Shown in pieces: positions 13,201 to 22,098 of a stretch of DNA of 64,000 nucleotides. A program made the position numbers and the translations under genes. Position 1 is the stretch's first letter; the number at the start of each line of letters is the position of its first letter. The notes beneath the pieces were generated by a model. The model was not told the DNA's origin. It made no database searches and saw only the letters and a program-made list of their open reading frames with translations. The DNA comes from Nectonema munidae (lineage: Eukaryota > Nematomorpha > Nectonematoida > Nectonematidae): contig JAUIRK010001039.1 in assembly GCA_030549495.1 (NCBI GenBank), forward strand, positions 124,001-188,000, read 5' to 3'.

Positions 13201-14721
13201 AATGAACATCATTTTTTCATGGTTCAAGACTAATATTTTTATTATGTCCTACGATGTTAAAATCTTGTCCACTGGGTGCACGTGTTGCCATCCAACAAAA
13301 AATTACATGCAAGCATTGATAAAGCCGTGAATGATAATATATTGATTTATCCACGGTGTGAGAACACTAATATATATGTTTGTACAAACTAAAAGGGAAA
13401 ACAAAACTATAAGCTGTTTCTCTTTAACGTTCTGAAATTTCAAAAAGAAACTAGACTTTTTATTTTTTTACCATTTTATTTGTTTGGTTCATACTACCAT
13501 TGCAAAAAGTAGACCTCTGCTTTGCATCATTACATCCAAAAAATTGTGTACTTCAAATTACTACATGCAGTTATTTTCAAAGTCTTTGATACTAAATCGA
13601 TTAATTATGATATTAAGAAAGAGATTACGATCATCAACGATAAAATCATTCTCGATTCTACTTCTTACGATTTCGCTGTATTCATCTTCATCAACTTCTT
13701 CGAAAACATTTTTCACATCAGGAATCTAAATATGCGTAAGAAAAAATGAAATGAAAATTTGAATGAAAAAAGGAATAATCTACATTTTACTAAATTTAAT
13801 ATAAGCATTAACCAGTTGAGGCTTAGTGTGACACCGGTGTAGCAAGAAATAATAATCGTCTGCTTACAACATACAAAATTCCATTGAAAAAAAAGCAGAC
13901 GATTATTCTTGAAAATTCTGGTACTGAAAGGGTTAATGAAAAGAATAATCTATGATAAGTAGAGAATTCAGACCTTAAAATCGAACTAGAGATTAAAAAT
14001 AAACCATAACATAACTAGTGATGGCCGATTAATCGGAATCGTTAGAATTGAGATTTTTTGAGGTATCTGAATTGCATCCAAAAATCCATTTCTATCTCTC
14101 GATACCTTGTGACTATTGTTCAATTTTTTGAAACAAATTTTTTTATTAAATAAACAATATTAACATTTAAGTCTATTGATAAATACTCTTTTGGATAAAG
14201 GTTTTGATCAATACTGTCTATAGTCAAAAACTGTAAAAAGAGCATAATCAATAACAATTAATTGGAATAATTGAGAGTGGTGGTTAAAACCTGTGTGTTA
14301 CAAGACCTTAAAAACAAGAGGCATCGTTTTAATATTTTTATTATGTAACATTAAATGATTTTGAACTACGCGGAGTGAACTCTGAGAATGAAAAAAAGAT
14401 GATTTATTGTAGTAGTATTTTTATTTCTCAAAATATACTTGGTGATATATAGAGTACATACACATAAATCTTGGGGAAAAGGAAACATCGTTACGACTCC
14501 TACTGCTACACTAAAAGAATAAAATTGCATAAACTATTGACATTAAAAGACTACGATTAAAAAATAAGATATATATAATTTAAAAAATAAATCTACTTCA
14601 GCTTTATTTTTGAAACCAGAAGTCTTTAAACGTTTAAACTTTTCAAGAACAGCTTTTCGTTTAGTTTTATAATCACTAGAATTGCGGTTTCGGCTAGATC
14701 GAAATCTTTCAGCTTCTGAGG
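1178..14721 (-). CDS. POLA1: DNA polymerase alpha catalytic subunit, N-terminal half (12 exons seen, gene continues past left edge)
   Basis: The B-family replicative polymerase that extends RNA primers inside the Pol alpha-primase complex in the nucleus. Twelve exons on the minus strand (14721-14597, 13725-13629, 12178-12092, 10889-10798, 9235-9083, 8228-8178, 7465-7299, 7258-6927, 4743-4631, 4560-4269, 3130-2867, 1284-1178) have AG/GT borders and a phase that carries across every junction. They read in the order of animal POLA1. First comes the basic/acidic N-terminal domain (FEEVDEDEYSEIV, VDDHMGYYRDDGREL). Next is a short ELLDSIMTEL motif like the CTF4/AND-1-binding segment, then an acidic divergent linker. 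The conserved core start follows (KFYWLDFFEDPKKHPG, IFIFGKCW), then VSWCKVE and NERALLSYLCAK at the start of the exonuclease-like domain. About 627 codons are covered, close to the matching stretch in human. The initiator exon was not found, and the palm and zinc modules lie off the window. The 51-bp exon is the least sure. Confidence 0.9.
1851..2290. repeat. Dispersed repeat with an internal 139-bp tandem duplication
   Basis: It opens with AGAGGTCTGACATGACCTTC then GGGGAGACAACTT. Nearly the same opening recurs at about 63,588, near the other end of the window. Two units starting at 1968 and 2107 repeat ACTTATGTAGCATCGTCTCC and the following 120 bases. CCATCGTAGTATACAGGTTG recurs inside. There is no coding potential and the family is unknown. 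Confidence 0.5.
2867..3130 (-). CDS. POLA1: POLA1 exon k
   Basis: It completes the split glycine, then reads PSWLLVSNFCYAENFVSWCK and PPLSTLTLSLKAFYSTNQNR. These align with human [20 protein letters not shown] and [20 protein letters not shown]. The donor at T|GTATCC is chosen because its leftover T gives a cysteine with the next exon, as in human [10 protein letters not shown]. Confidence 0.8.
3917..4195. mobile_element. hAT-like non-autonomous element
   Basis: The ends are CAGTGCCCGCGTTA and, inverted, CAGAGCCCGTGCTA. There is no coding capacity. No clear 8-bp duplication is visible. It ends 73 bp from the 3' border of the 4269-4560 POLA1 exon. Confidence 0.5.
4269..4560 (-). CDS. POLA1: POLA1 exon j
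   Basis: It encodes VYKELNEEVFPKYGITKFKS, then LEIKFPGKISPNSLPNDLSG and VERFIVDKRLKG. These match human [38 protein letters not shown] and LELFLMNRKIKG. The donor AAAG|GTAGCC leaves one base. Open reading past this donor is intronic and runs into a hAT-type mini-element. Confidence 0.9.
4631..4743 (-). CDS. POLA1: POLA1 exon i
   Basis: It reads TIFIFGKCWNNKSSSFTSCC then IVVKDIEQKIFFKPRIQ, the direct counterpart of human VVFLFGKVWIE...SCCVMVKNIERTLYFLPRE. A TTTTTTTTAG acceptor and CAG|GTATGT donor frame it. Confidence 0.9.
4744..6926. other. POLA1 intron, no gene seen
   Basis: AT-rich intron. Its only clear structure is a 32-bp direct repeat containing TGTACTGATTCTATATAATA at 5033 and 5185. 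The open stretch at 6054-6392 (minus) has no splice support or similarity. Confidence 0.6.
6927..7258 (-). CDS. POLA1: POLA1 exon h, linker to start of conserved core
   Basis: This 332-bp exon runs from an Asn/Ser/Asp-rich linker (DSEIFDDEFFPDLDDEKP) into LKFYWLDFFEDPKKHPG, the first strongly conserved block of the catalytic core (human FYWLDAYEDQYNQPG). It ends with one G that pairs with GA of the next exon to restore the glycine. The GTTTGC donor is weak. Confidence 0.85.
7299..7465 (-). CDS. POLA1: POLA1 exon g, acidic linker
   Basis: It encodes an acidic, Ser/Thr-rich segment (FEDELFPNDN, EKMLDDFDESHP) like the poorly conserved acidic linker before the POLA1 core. The donor GA|GTGAGAG leaves two bases completed by the next exon. 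A second acceptor 11 bases upstream would break the phase. Confidence 0.65.
8178..8228 (-). CDS. POLA1: POLA1 exon f (tentative 51-bp exon)
   Basis: A 17-codon open stretch (FNFENTLSISSVILSQK) lies between a TATATGCAG acceptor and an AAA|GTAAGT donor, phase 0 at both ends. Splice sites and phase fit, but this linker is not conserved, so sequence similarity gives no support. Confidence 0.5.
9083..9235 (-). CDS. POLA1: POLA1 exon e, CTF4/AND-1-binding-like motif
   Basis: It reads KVSNKDDELLDSIMTELKSD, followed by EPDSYPPTDFQSF. The ELLDSIMTEL stretch aligns with human GLLGDILQDLN, a short acidic-hydrophobic motif of the type that docks on the CTF4 hub. The exon is 153 bp, phase 0 at both ends. 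A young LINE tail lies 43 bp beyond its acceptor. Confidence 0.8.
9278..9505 (+). mobile_element. 5'-truncated RTE-type LINE tail with 17-bp target duplication
   Basis: The plus strand encodes DEWIDGKMKRGRPKKAWNEV, then KERMKWRSCCSKLLYPDS, the usual C-terminal tail of RTE-like reverse transcriptases (RGRPxKxW...WR). It ends in (GAT)n. AATAAAGTTATATAGGA flanks it at 9261-9277 and 9506-9522. The intact duplication marks a fairly recent insertion into a POLA1 intron, 43 bp from an exon. Confidence 0.8.
10798..10889 (-). CDS. POLA1: POLA1 exon d
   Basis: It encodes GNKGRNKGSNDGKDIKKML then NLSANCVKKSL, resembling the basic NNIKSMFIACAGKK region of human POLA1. The donor CTT|GTAAGTT is near consensus. 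Phase agrees on both sides. Confidence 0.75.
12092..12178 (-). CDS. POLA1: POLA1 exon c
   Basis: After the split histidine codon it reads MGYYRDDGRELFEREDG, matching human IGYVEDGREIFDDD, then a serine-rich tail. The acceptor TTTCATTCAG is strong. The donor A|GTAACG leaves one base, which the next exon completes. Confidence 0.8.
12559..12838. mobile_element. hAT-like non-autonomous element (CAGGGATCG ends)
   Basis: CAGGGATCG at the left end and CGATCCCTG at the right form inverted ends of the hAT type. CTAG-containing flanks hint at a degraded duplication. It lies in the POLA1 intron between exons b and c. Confidence 0.55.
13629..13725 (-). CDS. POLA1: POLA1 exon b
   Basis: It encodes IPDVKNVFEEVDEDEYSEIV and then RSRIENDFIVDD, the clear counterpart of the human YEEVDEEQYSKLV...DDDWIVDDDG segment (DNA polymerase alpha N-terminal domain). 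It starts in phase 0 and ends with one base of a split codon. Confidence 0.85.
13808..13936 (-). mobile_element. piggyBac-type mini-element, copy H
   Basis: TTAA at both borders. The left end is TTAA, 16 nt, then GTGACACCGGTGTAGC, an eroded 16-bp palindrome. It contains the GCAGACGAT motif twice in inverted orientation. It lies in a POLA1 intron. Confidence 0.65.
14597..14721 (-). CDS. POLA1: POLA1 exon a (first recognised)
   Basis: It reads ASEAERFRSSRNRNSSDY then a lysine-rich helix, KAVLEKFKRLKTSG, matching the human N-terminus around EALERLKKAK. The acceptor is TTAATAG and the donor GAA|GTAGAT (phase 0). The exon opens with two bases of a split codon, so a short upstream coding exon must exist. 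Confidence 0.8.
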
Positions 14722-15408
14722 CTATTAATATGTAAAATAAAATAAAAACATGATTAAAAATATTTTTTACTTACACTTAAAAATAACTTTTCTTTCTACA
14801 ATTATAAACTTAAAAATACAATTTCTTAAAAATATACATTTAAAAATTTTAACAGGTAAATATGTCTTCAAAATTCTATAAAAATAGAATGATCAAAAAC
14901 AATAATTCATTACCAAAAAACTTAAATTAGAAGAAAAATCGTTTTCATTTATATTAACGTTACATAGGAAAGAGAGACGGTGAAAATCTACAGAAGTAAT
15001 ACGAATAATAGCCAAAAAGTAGGAGATAAAAGTAAAAAAATTATTAAAATACTTTCTGTCATTTATTAAAAATTCAAATATATAATAGAACAAAATTGAG
15101 ATAAAAAAATAAAATTACGAAAATTTTGTTATTTTGAAAAATAATCAAAAATTGTACGCTATTATTTATTTATTCTCAAACCTTTTAATATTATAAGTTT
15201 TAGAAAATATAATATTTAAATGAAAATTATTTTTCCATTAGAATCAAAAATGAACAAATCAATAATCATATTGAATTGAATTGTATTGAATTTAATTTAT
15301 TGAAACAATCAAAAGTAAAGTAAGTAACGTAAAATAAATTCGACAATTCTATCACTATTGGATATAATGATATTTAATAGAGTTATTCAATAGAAAAACT
15401 ATCAACAT
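14722..15408. other. Upstream of the first recognised POLA1 exon
   Basis: No initiator exon or promoter can be defended here. An open minus-strand stretch at 14914-15000 ends in a TTG|GTAATG donor and is Ser/Asn-rich like the expected N-terminus. Its phase does not fit the next exon. Confidence 0.4.
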
Positions 15409-17650
15409 CTAAGCGGTAAAATTCATTTTTCACAAAAGTTAATTTTTTATTGTACTTACTTCTCACTGATTTGTACAAATTCCATGATTCATAAGTTCGA
15501 TTTTTAAAGTATTTATGAAAAAGCATATCTTTTAATTTTTGATATTTTTAAGTTCAGCCATATACCATGGGTTGGTTCCATTTTTCATAAATACTTGAAA
15601 AATCGAACTCTTGAATCAAGGAATTTGTAAAAATCAGTGAGCAGTAAGTACAACAAAAAAGTAACTTTTCTGAAAAATGAATTTTACCGCTCGAAGTTTT
15701 CAATTTTAAAGAACAATCCAAAGGATTCGTCGAAAGTCATTAACAATTTACTTGGTCGTAAACACAATAAGCTGATCCCTTTAAATTCGAATGATTTTTG
15801 TAATTTTTTTTTTCTCCCAACGAATCTAAGTCTGTTCAGTCTCCCATCTTTAATATTACCCCTGTAAAGAATTCCTTTTTTTCGATGAGATTTTTGTTGA
15901 TGATGTTATCATTACAGCCCATTCTTTTAGTTCTTCTTTCTCTGCTGGTTAGGACAATATTTCAAACAAAATTGGTATGATTCTCATGAGTTTTTTATCA
16001 AAGAATGTTAGTTTTCTTTTTAACAAATTTTTTTCTGAGAAATGTTTTCCAATGAGTTTGAAAATCACTAAGGTAATACCTGTCTTTAAGTGAGGTAAAA
16101 AATGTTGTCCAAGTAACTATAGAGCTATAAGCGTTATCCCTTTTATAAGTAAAGTTTTTGAGAAAATTATTTTCAATCGTATGATAAAGTATTTAGATAA
16201 GTACAAAATAATCAATTCCAGAAAATTTGGTTTTCGACAGGGCGTAAGCAACTTAGTGAATTTTAATCTTGAGACCTTAGATAATGGTTGCGAATCTTGT
16301 GCTATTTTTGTAGATTTTTCTAAAGCTTTTGATTGTATTAATTATGTGTATTTACTTGTTAAATTACACAGATATGGATTTAGGGACAAATTTTTAGAAC
16401 TTTTGAAAAGTTACCTTTCCAATCGTCAACAATATGTTTTTCTAGATGTTCGAAGCTAATTAAAGGAGTACTTCAAGGCTCTATTCTTGGCCTTCTTTTA
16501 TTTATTCTTTATGTGAACGATATTTTTGCTCTTTAAAATTCAGGTTTTGCTCTATATGTGTATGCTGATGATTGTGCTATTTTGTATCGATGTAAAAACC
16601 TATTTTCTGATCAATGCATTATTAATAAGTTTCTTTCTGAATTTTATAATTGGTGTTGCAGAAATGAGCTATATATAGATGTATCCAAGTGTAAAAACAT
16701 GATTTTCACTAAATTTGATAAAAAATGAGTCCTTTTTTGAAAATCGGTGAAAATTATCTTGAAAAGTGTGATAGTTATAATTATTTAGGAGTAACATTAG
16801 ATTCTAATCTTAGTTTCTCCAATCATTTCAGTAATGTTTTAAAGGCCACTTCAATTGCACTTGGTATGTTATTCAAAATCAAAAATCTTCTTGATATCGA
16901 AATTAAATTAATGTTTATTATGCCATTTTCTATTCTAAACTTCTTTACTGTAATTTTATTTGGTCATCTAGCATATCTCAAATTTCATTATTACAAAAGA
17001 AATAAAATCAGGCTTTGAAAGTTTTGTTTAATAAGAATCCCGAGTATGTACGCAATATGTATAAAATCCCAAATCTCTTGCAAGTTAGACAAACTCAAAC
17101 ATCTCTTTTTGTTTATAAGTGTAAAAAATTAAAAAATAAAATCAATTTTAACTACTGTGAAAATCATCAGTTTCATAAGTATAACTTACGCAACAAGAAC
17201 AGTTTAAAAATGTAAGATATAATTTTGCAAAAACAAATAAATTTTTCATTAAAAAGTCATTAAAATATGGAATAGCCTCCCCTTGAGTATTAGGGTTCTG
17301 AAAAACATTGGTAGCTTCAAACGTAAAAGCAAAAAGATTTTCCTAATTTGTTAATATCCTTGAATATATAAACTTATATTTACCTATTACTTTAGAATTT
17401 TGATACTTGTGCTCTTTTTGTTTTTTTTAGATAATTTTTTCTCATATCCCTTTTCTAAATTTGTAACCCCGTTTATATTTCCCATCAAGCTTCTTCCGAC
17501 TCTTATTCTGTACGATGTTCTTTCTACAACAGATACTTTATACTTATTTTATTTTTTTTTATTATTCATGTGTTTTTTAACTTCGAATTGTATACTTTGT
17601 TAACATGTGATTAGATTGCCTTGTACTTACTGTAATTTTCAAATAAAATG
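15409..17650 (+). mobile_element. Decayed CR1/L2/Jockey-type LINE with an inverted 5' segment
   Basis: Plus-strand reading gives a thumb-linker piece (SKVINNLLGRKHNKLIPL), RT blocks IFVDFSKAFDCINY, GVLQGSILGLLLFILYVNDI and YADDCAILY, and the typical end IWNSLPLSIRVLKNIGSFKR with a stop at 17352. Several stops and frame changes break it. The first about 112 bases (15581-15692) are preceded by their own inverted copy (15409-15522). Confidence 0.8.
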
Positions 17651-17729
17651 CTTTTCGTGTTTTTTTATTCTATCATTCAACTAACTCTACCTATCTTTTT
17701 TTTCAAAATTTAATAAGGATTTTTTCTCC

Positions 17730-19539
17730 GATGCGTCTTTTTACCCCAACCAATCCCAATCTACCCCAATCTAGCCAAATCCACCCCTAATCTATCCCAG
17801 CTTACATAAATAATCTTTGGAGTTTTTTTTAGATAACTTATACAAAAGTTAACAATTTATATTAAAGCAATTTTTAATTGAATATTTTTTCTCTCAAATG
17901 TTTTACGTTGTAAAAACGCAACATAGTAGTTAAAAGGCTTTTTTAGTTATAATTTTTTAACTATATTATTCACTTTATTATGAATTTTGTTTGTTTATTA
18001 TTTGTATTTTTTTAGATAAAATGTTTTTCTTAGATGTATTTATAAAAAATTTTTATGATCCTTTTAAAAAGTATTAAATCACTTTATCTATAAGTTTATC
18101 GCATATATAACACTCTTATTAACTTACCTAGAGATTTTTTTAAAGTAAATAAATTGTTCGAGATAAGGAAACAGTCAGGTAAAAATATTGCATTTTATGC
18201 TTTATACTGTAAAAATAAATACAATATTCTAAATTGTTATATAGAATATTGGCTTTATACTGTAAAAATTTAATTTTCGTTTGAAATCGACTAAAATAAC
18301 TTTCATATAATTAAAAAATTTATGTAATTTTAGATGTAGAAATCTAAATATGAGTCCAAGTCTAACTGGACTTTCCATCCCACTAAACACCTACGGGCCC
18401 TTGTTACAAAAGAATAGCTATGCCTTGTTATATATATTATTTTACAAGAATTTATGTTGCAATATATAAATACATCTGAGAGAACGATACAATCCTAACG
18501 CGAACGCTCCCAATTTGGGAAACAAACTTATTGTCTAGTGATAGCTTGATTACTAACCACGTAGAATCGCGTCGCTAGGGCACTACCTAACCGTAAAAAC
18601 CTTTGAATTCTTCAGAGGAAGAAAACAGGGTAAAAAACCGGCACGACGGAATGTATCTTGTTTCTAAATAAAAGAATATGATTATAAAAGGTATATGCTA
18701 CAAAAATAGAAGCGTTTGAAGGCATGCAATATCTTATATATTATTAATAAATAATATTTGATACATGTTATAGGGTTAAGAAAGATATACATAATTTAAG
18801 GCATGCTAGGTTAGGAACAATCTACTCCTGGTATTTGACTCCATTCCAAAAATATCGTCTCTAGGATATATGTTTTAATATTGGAATGTTTAAACGGTCC
18901 TACAAGCGGACTCCTATAGAGGCCAGATTACCGACTATGCCTAACCTAGCTCGTAACATGAAACTGTTTTGGGACTTATACCTTGTGCCAATCCTAAATT
19001 TAAGTAGGCGAATCTAGAACTCAGAAAGAAACAGAACTATATCGCAGAACGCAAAATTCCCTATTGCTTGGGGGCTATTGTATATGGGTAGTCACCTAGG
19101 ATAATTTTTCTCTTTTTTTAAGCATATACCCCCAAGAACGCTTCAGCCTGGGTTTGCGTCAGCTCCCAAGCTTGGCATAATTGTGGGCAATGCTTGTGTG
19201 TCCCTAATTTTTCTATAAACTTTTTATTTAATTTCTCCAACCTTTTCTGGAACCAAGAAAAGGAGGTCCGACTATGAGCAATAGTGAAAGGGTTGCCATA
19301 AACAGTCCTAAAAAGTTTATAGACGAGGTCATCTATTTTGTTGGTCCAAGTTGAGGGAAGGCATCCCAAAATGGAGTTTCCATAAGTCAATTTCGGCATT
19401 GTTAGGATTTTAATGACCTTGCCTACCACCGTGGAATTGACCCCAAGGTTCTAAATATAGTTTTTTTTAGAAGAGAACTGAGTAGATTAGGGGTGGATTT
19501 GGGTAGATTGGGGTAGGTTGAGGTAAAAAGACGCACCCT
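17730..19539. mobile_element. TIR element 1 with ACCC-rich ends, carrying LINE sequence
   Basis: The left end GATGCGTCTTTTTACCCCAA and the inverted right end GGGTGCGTCTTTTTACCTCA continue for about 60 bp as inverted copies rich in ACCCCAATCT units. TTTTTCTCC flanks both sides (17721-17729, 19540-19548), a probable 9-bp duplication. I cannot name the superfamily. The inside holds an LINE fragment at 19118-19429 and otherwise no coding. Confidence 0.65.
19118..19429 (-). pseudogene. LINE ORF2 C-terminal fragment
   Basis: 103 codons including KLTYGNSILGCLPSTWTNKI and RTSFSWFQKRLEKLNKKFIE resemble the region after the RT domain in I/Jockey-type LINEs. It lies near the right end of TIR element 1. 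It has no start and no RT motifs. Confidence 0.5.
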
Positions 19540-19548
19540 TTTTTCTCC

Positions 19549-20193
19549 TATTTTTTCATATCATTTTTCAATTTTTGTTATAAATATAGATTTACTAGAG
19601 TTCTACATTATTGTTAGGTGTGACAATAACCTGTTTGGTTTTATCCACCATGCTAACTGTTATCAATATCGTTATGTGTTTTTTTTCTCTAAATAAATAA
19701 ATAAAAATAAGACCGAAATAAATGTATAACTTATTTAAAACGGCCGCCTCTTTAAACGATTTTTTAAAAATCTTGGACCCAAGATAGCGAATTTCATGTT
19801 AATTATTCACATTAAATGGGCCATCCCTCTAAACCGTACATCGTCAACTTTTTTGAAAGAATGAATACATATATAATAGAAATTTTATCCCTTTTACAGC
19901 CATACTCTTCATATAGGAAGCATTCAAATTATAAAGATGGTCACAAACAGACAAGCTAAAGTAGTGTAATAACTTGACAGTTATTGCAAAACATTATTTT
20001 TCAATATTTGATATGGTCACTTTCACAGATTTACATATACTAAATATTTACTATACTACAAATGACACATCATAATCACTCGATTGAATAAATTAAAGGT
20101 TTAATAATATAACGTTAGCCAGTTTAGTAATAAAATATATTAATTCAAGTCAAAGAAACTACTTACAACTAATTATTTTCGATTTTTAACACA
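19549..20193. other. No gene seen
   Basis: AT-rich sequence between TIR element 1 and the Tigger-like remnant. I see no coding potential or repeat structure. Confidence 0.5.
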
Positions 20194-20755
20194 TGTCTCG
20201 CCCAAAAAAACAGTTTCGCAAAGAGTTAAAACTTTAAGATAAAGTTAAAAATCAAAGATAGCGATACAGTTCCTAAAGAGTTACAAAGAGACTTTGCAAG
20301 TTTAGTTTAAGTCTTGTAAGTCTAGTGTAGCAGACATACTTCGGAAAAAGATACATACCTAGAGAAATAAAAAACTAACACAAATTTAAAGAAAAAAAGA
20401 TTTGACACGAACTGGAAATATTTTGACATCAACAATATCGTATGGAAATAGATTTGCAGAGATCGGGCAAAGGATCCTATCGTTGGACCGATTATTGAAG
20501 AGAAAGTACTTACATTAGCAAGTCAGCTCAAACTTTATGAATTTAAAGCATCAAATGGATGGTTGGACAGATGGCGTACTCGTTATTTTGTAATTCATAT
20601 CAAGTATGTGGAGAAACTATCAGTAAAAATTCAGAGATGGTAGTAAACGAATTTAATAATCGTTTTCAAGTAATTGCTAAAGGCTATTCACTAGCTGATA
20701 TCCGAGCGACCTTGCACAATTTTGACTCAAAAATTTTAAAAATTAACAAAACTTA
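20194..20755 (+). pseudogene. Tigger/pogo-like transposase N-terminal remnant
   Basis: Starts MSRPKKQFRKELKL. After several stops it reads DPIVGPIIEEKVLTLASQL and FKASNGWLDRWRTRY, the CENP-B type helix-turn-helix of Tigger elements. NRFQVIAKGYSLADIRA follows. No catalytic DDE region is visible. Broken many times. Confidence 0.65.
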
Positions 20756-21647
20756 AAAAACGACTACCTTATAATTTTCAAAGTTCCTGCCAACTTTAAT
20801 ATAATATCATAAAAAGTTAGAATTTTGAAAACCTTTTAACATAAATCATGAAAATTAGGAATTTAACACCATCTATAAAATTCTTAACTTTTTCATAATA
20901 TTACTTTTTATCAAATTTGTAATTTTTTTCTAAAAATTTTAATCTTTTTTTTTGAAAATTTATAATAAATTTGTTTTTATTTTAAAATAATTAAGAAAGG
21001 AAAATTTTAAATTAATATGTAAAAGCAGACTTTTCCTCGCTTTGCGCTTTCGCCTTTTACCATTGGTTTTAGAATATTCATCAAAACTTACTGCTGCAAA
21101 TCTCCCACTGCTCATCTCTCATCCTTATCATCTTCAATACATTTATACTCACACACATACTCTTTTTCTTTGATTACCACAAACTTCTCATTCATTACAC
21201 ATTCTTCCTGTCTTTTCCTCATTAGATGCAGAAGAAGAAAAGGGAAAAGTGATGCTCTAGTCAACCCCAACTGAAACCAAGTAAACTTGAATTACATAAT
21301 AAGGACATGTTAGAAGTCATACGTAAAAACTCACAAAAGCAGTAAGAGATCCCTACTTCCTAAAGTTGCAACCACAACAATTTGCAAGCCAAAATATGTT
21401 ACAATTTTTCTTAAGAACATGCGTAACTTGGGTAGCAAGTTAAGTACGTACAAGGCAATTTTGGCCCAGTTACCTAAACTTAGGATTGTCAACATGTTCA
21501 AGTTGGCTAAGCTGAATTTAATTAAGGTCTTGGTTGAAGATAATGACTCTAAGGAAGGGTTATTTCAACCATTTCCCCAGTGGCCTTTTGTCAAGGGTTA
21601 TGTGCCTAGAGCCAGGGCCTGTGCTATAGTCATCAAGGGGTTAACCA

Positions 21648-22098
21648 CGGTCTTACTTTTTACCCAAACTCACCCAAACTCTAATGTCTTATTTTTTACC
21701 CAAACTCACCCAAACTCTATTTTTATTTTTTCTTAATTTTTGATCCCTTTTTCTAAATATATATATTTTTTGACAGGGTTTTTCATGCAAGGGAAGTAGA
21801 AACTTCTATATCTGCACTTATAAACTTTTTATGATAAGTCGATGGCATCGGCCGGATTCGAACCCAAAGGCTTTGGATCCGTAGGCGACGCCTGTACCTA
21901 TTAGCACACCAGCCCAAATTATATTTGTATAAGACTTGATTTTTTAGTTAAATTTTGAACAATTTATTTAGAAGCTATAACTAAAAATGCAATAAAATAT
22001 TCTATAATGATAGTTTCTTATCTAATAATTTTAATGGAAGAAAAAATAAAACCGAGTTTGGGTTAGTTTGGGTGAGTTTGGGTAAAAAGTTAGACCCG
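21648..22098. mobile_element. TIR element 2 with ACCC-rich ends, inserted in LINE ORF1
   Basis: The ends CGGTCTTACTTTTTACCC and, inverted, CGGGTCTAACTTTTTACCC carry ACCCAAACTC units, two tandem sets at the left. GTTAACCA/GCTAACCA flank it as an 8-bp duplication with one change. The ORF1 frame continues from one flank to the other. It holds a tRNA-like block and no ORF. The ends resemble those of TIR element 1. Confidence 0.7.
21842..21915 (-). repeat. tRNA-like block inside TIR element 2
   Basis: The minus strand has a perfect B box (GGTTCGAATCC) and an A-box-like TGGTGTGCTAATAGG at tRNA spacing. The acceptor and T stems do not pair well, so I read it as a tRNA-derived promoter module, not a working tRNA gene. 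Confidence 0.45.

Noticed and set aside
14914-15000. POLA1 initiator exon
   Set aside because: It is Ser/Asn-rich with a good donor, but it lacks a usable ATG in frame and its phase does not fit exon a.
21842-21915. Functional tRNA gene
   Set aside because: The A and B boxes are good, but the acceptor and T stems do not pair and it lies inside a mobile element.
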